NCBI GenBank assembly: GCA_021324545.1 | Contig: JAJPIX010000040.1 | Coordinates: forward strand, 48,117 to 112,116 | Length of the DNA: 64,000 nt | Reading direction: 5' to 3' | Source: Alphaproteobacteria bacterium | GTDB lineage: Bacteria; Pseudomonadota; Alphaproteobacteria; Micropepsales; Micropepsaceae | Part shown: positions 62,048-64,000 of the stretch, in pieces | How positions within the stretch are numbered: position 1 is the first letter of the stretch | Layout of the letters: every line of letters begins with the position of its first letter | Notes under the pieces: generated by a model | Database searches by the model: none | Told to the model about the DNA's origin: nothing | Seen by the model: only the letters and a program-made list of their open reading frames with translations | Program-made: the position numbers and the translations under genes

Positions 62048-62156
62048 GGGGGTCTCACATCAAGTTGAAAGCTTCAGACAGGTGACACCGAAGAAATCTT
62101 ATGGACGCGATGGAACACCGGTGCAACAATCTGTCTGTCTCCTCGGGGAGGTTGAC

Positions 62157-62732
62157 ATGAACTTGCACAAGCTCGTCCTTGTTTCCTCAAGCGTCATCGC
62201 AATCGGTATTGCATCGAATGCCCAGGCGGCAGTGACCATTCTCGGCAACAACACCCTCGCCCAAAGCTGCTTTCTGGCGGCCGAAGTGGGCGGCGATGCG
62301 AAAATCGGGATTGAAACCTGCACCGACGCGCTTACCACCCAGCCGTTGTCCGTGAAAGACCGGGCGGCCACGCTGGTCAACCGCGGCATCCTGCGGGCGG
62401 AACTCGGAGACTCTGCCGGGGCCCTCGCCGATTACAATCACGGCATTCAGATCAACAATGCGCTGGGCGAAGCCTATGTGGATCGCGGCGCGACGCTGAT
62501 CGCCATGAAGAAATGGGGCGACGCCATCGACGATATCGACAAGGGCATCTCGCTCAACGCCAAGCGGCCGTACATTGCCTATTACGACCGGGCGATTGCC
62601 AATGAGGCGCTGGGCAACGTGCGGGCCGCCTACGACGATTACAAAAAGGCGGTCGCCATCGAGCCCGGGTTCACACTGGCCACCGAACAGCTCACGCGCT
62701 TTCGCGTGATCAAGCGGTCCGACGGAACCTGA
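62157..62732 (+). CDS. Secreted TPR-repeat protein
   Basis: The 191-residue protein has a signal peptide (~1-24, NAQA-AV) and three to four TPR units (GILRAELGDSAGALADYNHGI, EAYVDRGATLIAMKKW, AYYDRAIANEALGNVRAAYDDYKKAV within ~70-180). It likely acts in periplasmic protein-protein contacts. GGGGAGG six bases ahead supports the ATG at 62157; the ORF is open 37 codons further without support. Confidence 0.8.
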   Translation: MNLHKLVLVSSSVIAIGIASNAQAAVTILGNNTLAQSCFLAAEVGGDAKIGIETCTDALTTQPLSVKDRAATLVNRGILRAELGDSAGALADYNHGIQINNALGEAYVDRGATLIAMKKWGDAIDDIDKGISLNAKRPYIAYYDRAIANEALGNVRAAYDDYKKAVAIEPGFTLATEQLTRFRVIKRSDGT

Positions 62733-62790
62733 TCCCGGCCCGAGTCGGTTACGCCAAATTAATTCGCAGGCGGCAGCTCCGGCGGCCCCC

Positions 62791-62815
62791 GGCGACAAAT
62801 TGATACAATTTCGCC
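62791..62815. promoter_or_regulatory. Operator-like inverted repeat upstream of the MacA-like gene
   Basis: The perfect 6-3-6 dyad AAATTG/CAATTT is flanked by GGCG and CGCC with a two-base bulge. It lies ~60 bp upstream of the adaptor start within an otherwise GC-rich gap, so it may be a regulator-binding site. Confidence 0.4.
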
Positions 62816-62876
62816 GGCCAAGCGTCTTTTCCCGGCGGCCATCATCGCCCACTCTTGGAGGCGAGATGGTGCGCAA

Positions 62877-64000
62877 GTGAGTGTTCAGGAGAATTTCGCC
62901 TTACGATCCGACGCCGGCGCCAATGCCGCGACTGTCATCCTGCAAGGCAATCTGATCAGGAAGCTGCGCGGCGCAGCCGGACGCGCATGGTCTTTGGTTC
63001 GCGGCCGGCCCTATCTGTTCGCCGGACTGGCGCTGGCGGGCGTGGCCGCGTCTCTCTACACCGCATACTCCACGAGCCAGAACGGCGGCGCAGGCGAATA
63101 TGAAACAGCCATTGTCGCGCGCGGAGACATCGAAGATGCCGTGACGGCGCTCGGAAACCTTCAGCCCAAGAATTATGTGGATGTCGGCGCGCAAGCCACC
63201 GGCCAGCTGAAAAAGCTCTATGTCCGGATCGGCGATACCGTGAAGCAGGGCCAGCTGCTTGCGGAAATCGATCCGCAGGTGGCTCATGCCAGGGTTCAGC
63301 AGGACCAGGGCAATCTTTCCAACCTTCAGGCGCAGCTCGCGGACAAGCAGGCGCAGGCCGCACTCGCCCAGGCCCAAGCGACGCGCCAGCTGCATCTGAA
63401 AGCGGCGGGCGCCACCAGCACCGATGCCTATGACACCGCGCAGGCGGCGGCGCGTTCGGCTTTCGCGGAAGTCAACGCCGTGAAGGCGCAGATTGCCGCA
63501 GCTCAAGCGCAATTGAACGGCGATGAAGTCACGCTGGGCTATACGAAGATCTACGCGCCGATGTCGGGGACGGTCGCGTCGATTTCGATCTTGCAGGGCC
63601 AAACCATCAATTCCGTGCAACAGGCACCGACAATCTTGCGCATTGCTGACCTCTCGAACATGGAAGTTCTGACCCAGGTGTCGGAAGCCGATGTGCCGAA
63701 ACTCAAGATCGGCATGCCCGCCTACTTCACGACCCTCGGCCAGCCCGGCAGGCGCTGGTATGGAAAGCTTGAGCAGATTCAGCCAACGCCGACTGTGACA
63801 AATAATGTCGTGCTCTATACTGCGACCTTTACTGTTGCTAATCCGAAGCACGACTTGATGACTCAAATGACTGCGCAGGTGTTCTTTGTTACGGCATCTG
63901 CGCACAACGTCGTGACCGTGCCCGTATCGGCGCTCCATCAAGGGCACGTTCGCGCGGGCAGCCGGCCCGGTTCATGGACCCCGAACCATCGAACCGGGTC
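62877..64000 (+). CDS. MacA-like efflux periplasmic adaptor (cut by right edge)
   Basis: The frame is open from GTG at 62877 to the window end (374 residues seen). A long cytoplasmic N-terminus (~40) precedes one TM (RPYLFAGLALAGVAASLYT). Then come a lipoyl half with QPKNYVDVGAQATGQLKKLYV, a coiled-coil hairpin rich in QAQAA (~140-205), TKIYAPMSGTVASI and a barrel domain. It resembles MacA, the adaptor for the MacB ABC transporter in macrolide, peptide or siderophore export; a macB gene is expected beyond the edge. The start is uncertain: the only strong ribosome-binding site (GGAGG, 62857-62861) precedes a four-codon ORF whose stop overlaps this GTG. Confidence 0.82.
   Translation, partial: MSVQENFALRSDAGANAATVILQGNLIRKLRGAAGRAWSLVRGRPYLFAGLALAGVAASLYTAYSTSQNGGAGEYETAIVARGDIEDAVTALGNLQPKNYVDVGAQATGQLKKLYVRIGDTVKQGQLLAEIDPQVAHARVQQDQGNLSNLQAQLADKQAQAALAQAQATRQLHLKAAGATSTDAYDTAQAAARSAFAEVNAVKAQIAAAQAQLNGDEVTLGYTKIYAPMSGTVASISILQGQTINSVQQAPTILRIADLSNMEVLTQVSEADVPKLKIGMPAYFTTLGQPGRRWYGKLEQIQPTPTVTNNVVLYTATFTVANPKHDLMTQMTAQVFFVTASAHNVVTVPVSALHQGHVRAGSRPGSWTPNHRTG

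Noticed and set aside
62901..63947. 348-residue minus-strand ORF at the right end
   Set aside because: It is antisense to the MacA-like adaptor, which has lipoyl, coiled-coil and barrel features.

Overview
The window is 64 kb of dense, GC-rich (clearly above 60% by eye) chromosomal DNA from an alphaproteobacterium. Support comes from the coaBC-dut-cysK order, a PAS_5-type PAS protein, trxB followed by LysR, an S46 dipeptidyl-peptidase, a large TonB-dependent receptor, TPR-sulfotransferases and a PrtD/PrtE-type secretion pair. A Caulobacterales, Sphingomonadales or Micropepsales-like organism is plausible, but the sequence alone does not settle it. I see no transposases, phage genes or CRISPR array. 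One tRNA gene, tRNA-Ser(GGA), is present.

Layout. 1-3.4 kb: two tandem sulfotransferases (the first cut by the left edge; the second with TPRs) converging on a TPR-aspartyl/asparaginyl hydroxylase. 3.5-10.6 kb: SppA, a flavin monooxygenase-like protein divergent from an ATP-grasp ligase, an S46 peptidase and a small secreted barrel protein. 10.6-19.4 kb: a probable polyamine locus with an APC permease, gamma-aminobutyraldehyde dehydrogenase, a Tat-exported spermidine dehydrogenase-like flavoprotein, a TonB receptor and a second APC permease. 19.4-31 kb: glucokinase, an RTX protein, an alpha/beta hydrolase, an APH-like kinase, a cupredoxin/histidine kinase/outer-membrane barrel operon, a CAT-type permease, a PAS protein and an MHS-type MFS transporter.

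31-37 kb: an envelope-modification region. A large unrecognised protein is coupled to a 2OG-Fe(II) oxygenase, followed by an Lrp regulator, a Kdo-hydroxylase-like gene overlapping an ELM1-like gene, and a second related 2OG oxygenase. 37-44.5 kb: trxB-lysR, HdeD, a divergent EF-G paralogue, a Tat-exported beta-carbonic-anhydrase-like protein and two tandem alpha/beta hydrolases. 44.6-52.5 kb: a lipid-related block (glpD, diacylglycerol kinase, alkyl-DHAP-synthase-like flavoprotein, HSL-family esterase) and a MOSC/acyl-CoA synthetase pair.

52.6-64 kb: housekeeping coaBC-dut-cysK, tRNA-Ser, a methyltransferase, type I secretion adaptor and ABC exporter, class I aminotransferase, small membrane and secreted proteins, and a MacA-like adaptor that runs off the right edge.

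The clusters most worth following up are the predicted spermidine-to-GABA pathway, the glpD/DAGK/AGPS-like trio (a possible bacterial ether-lipid route), and the oxygenase group around the Kdo hydroxylase. All functions are inferred from motifs and context; no database search was run.
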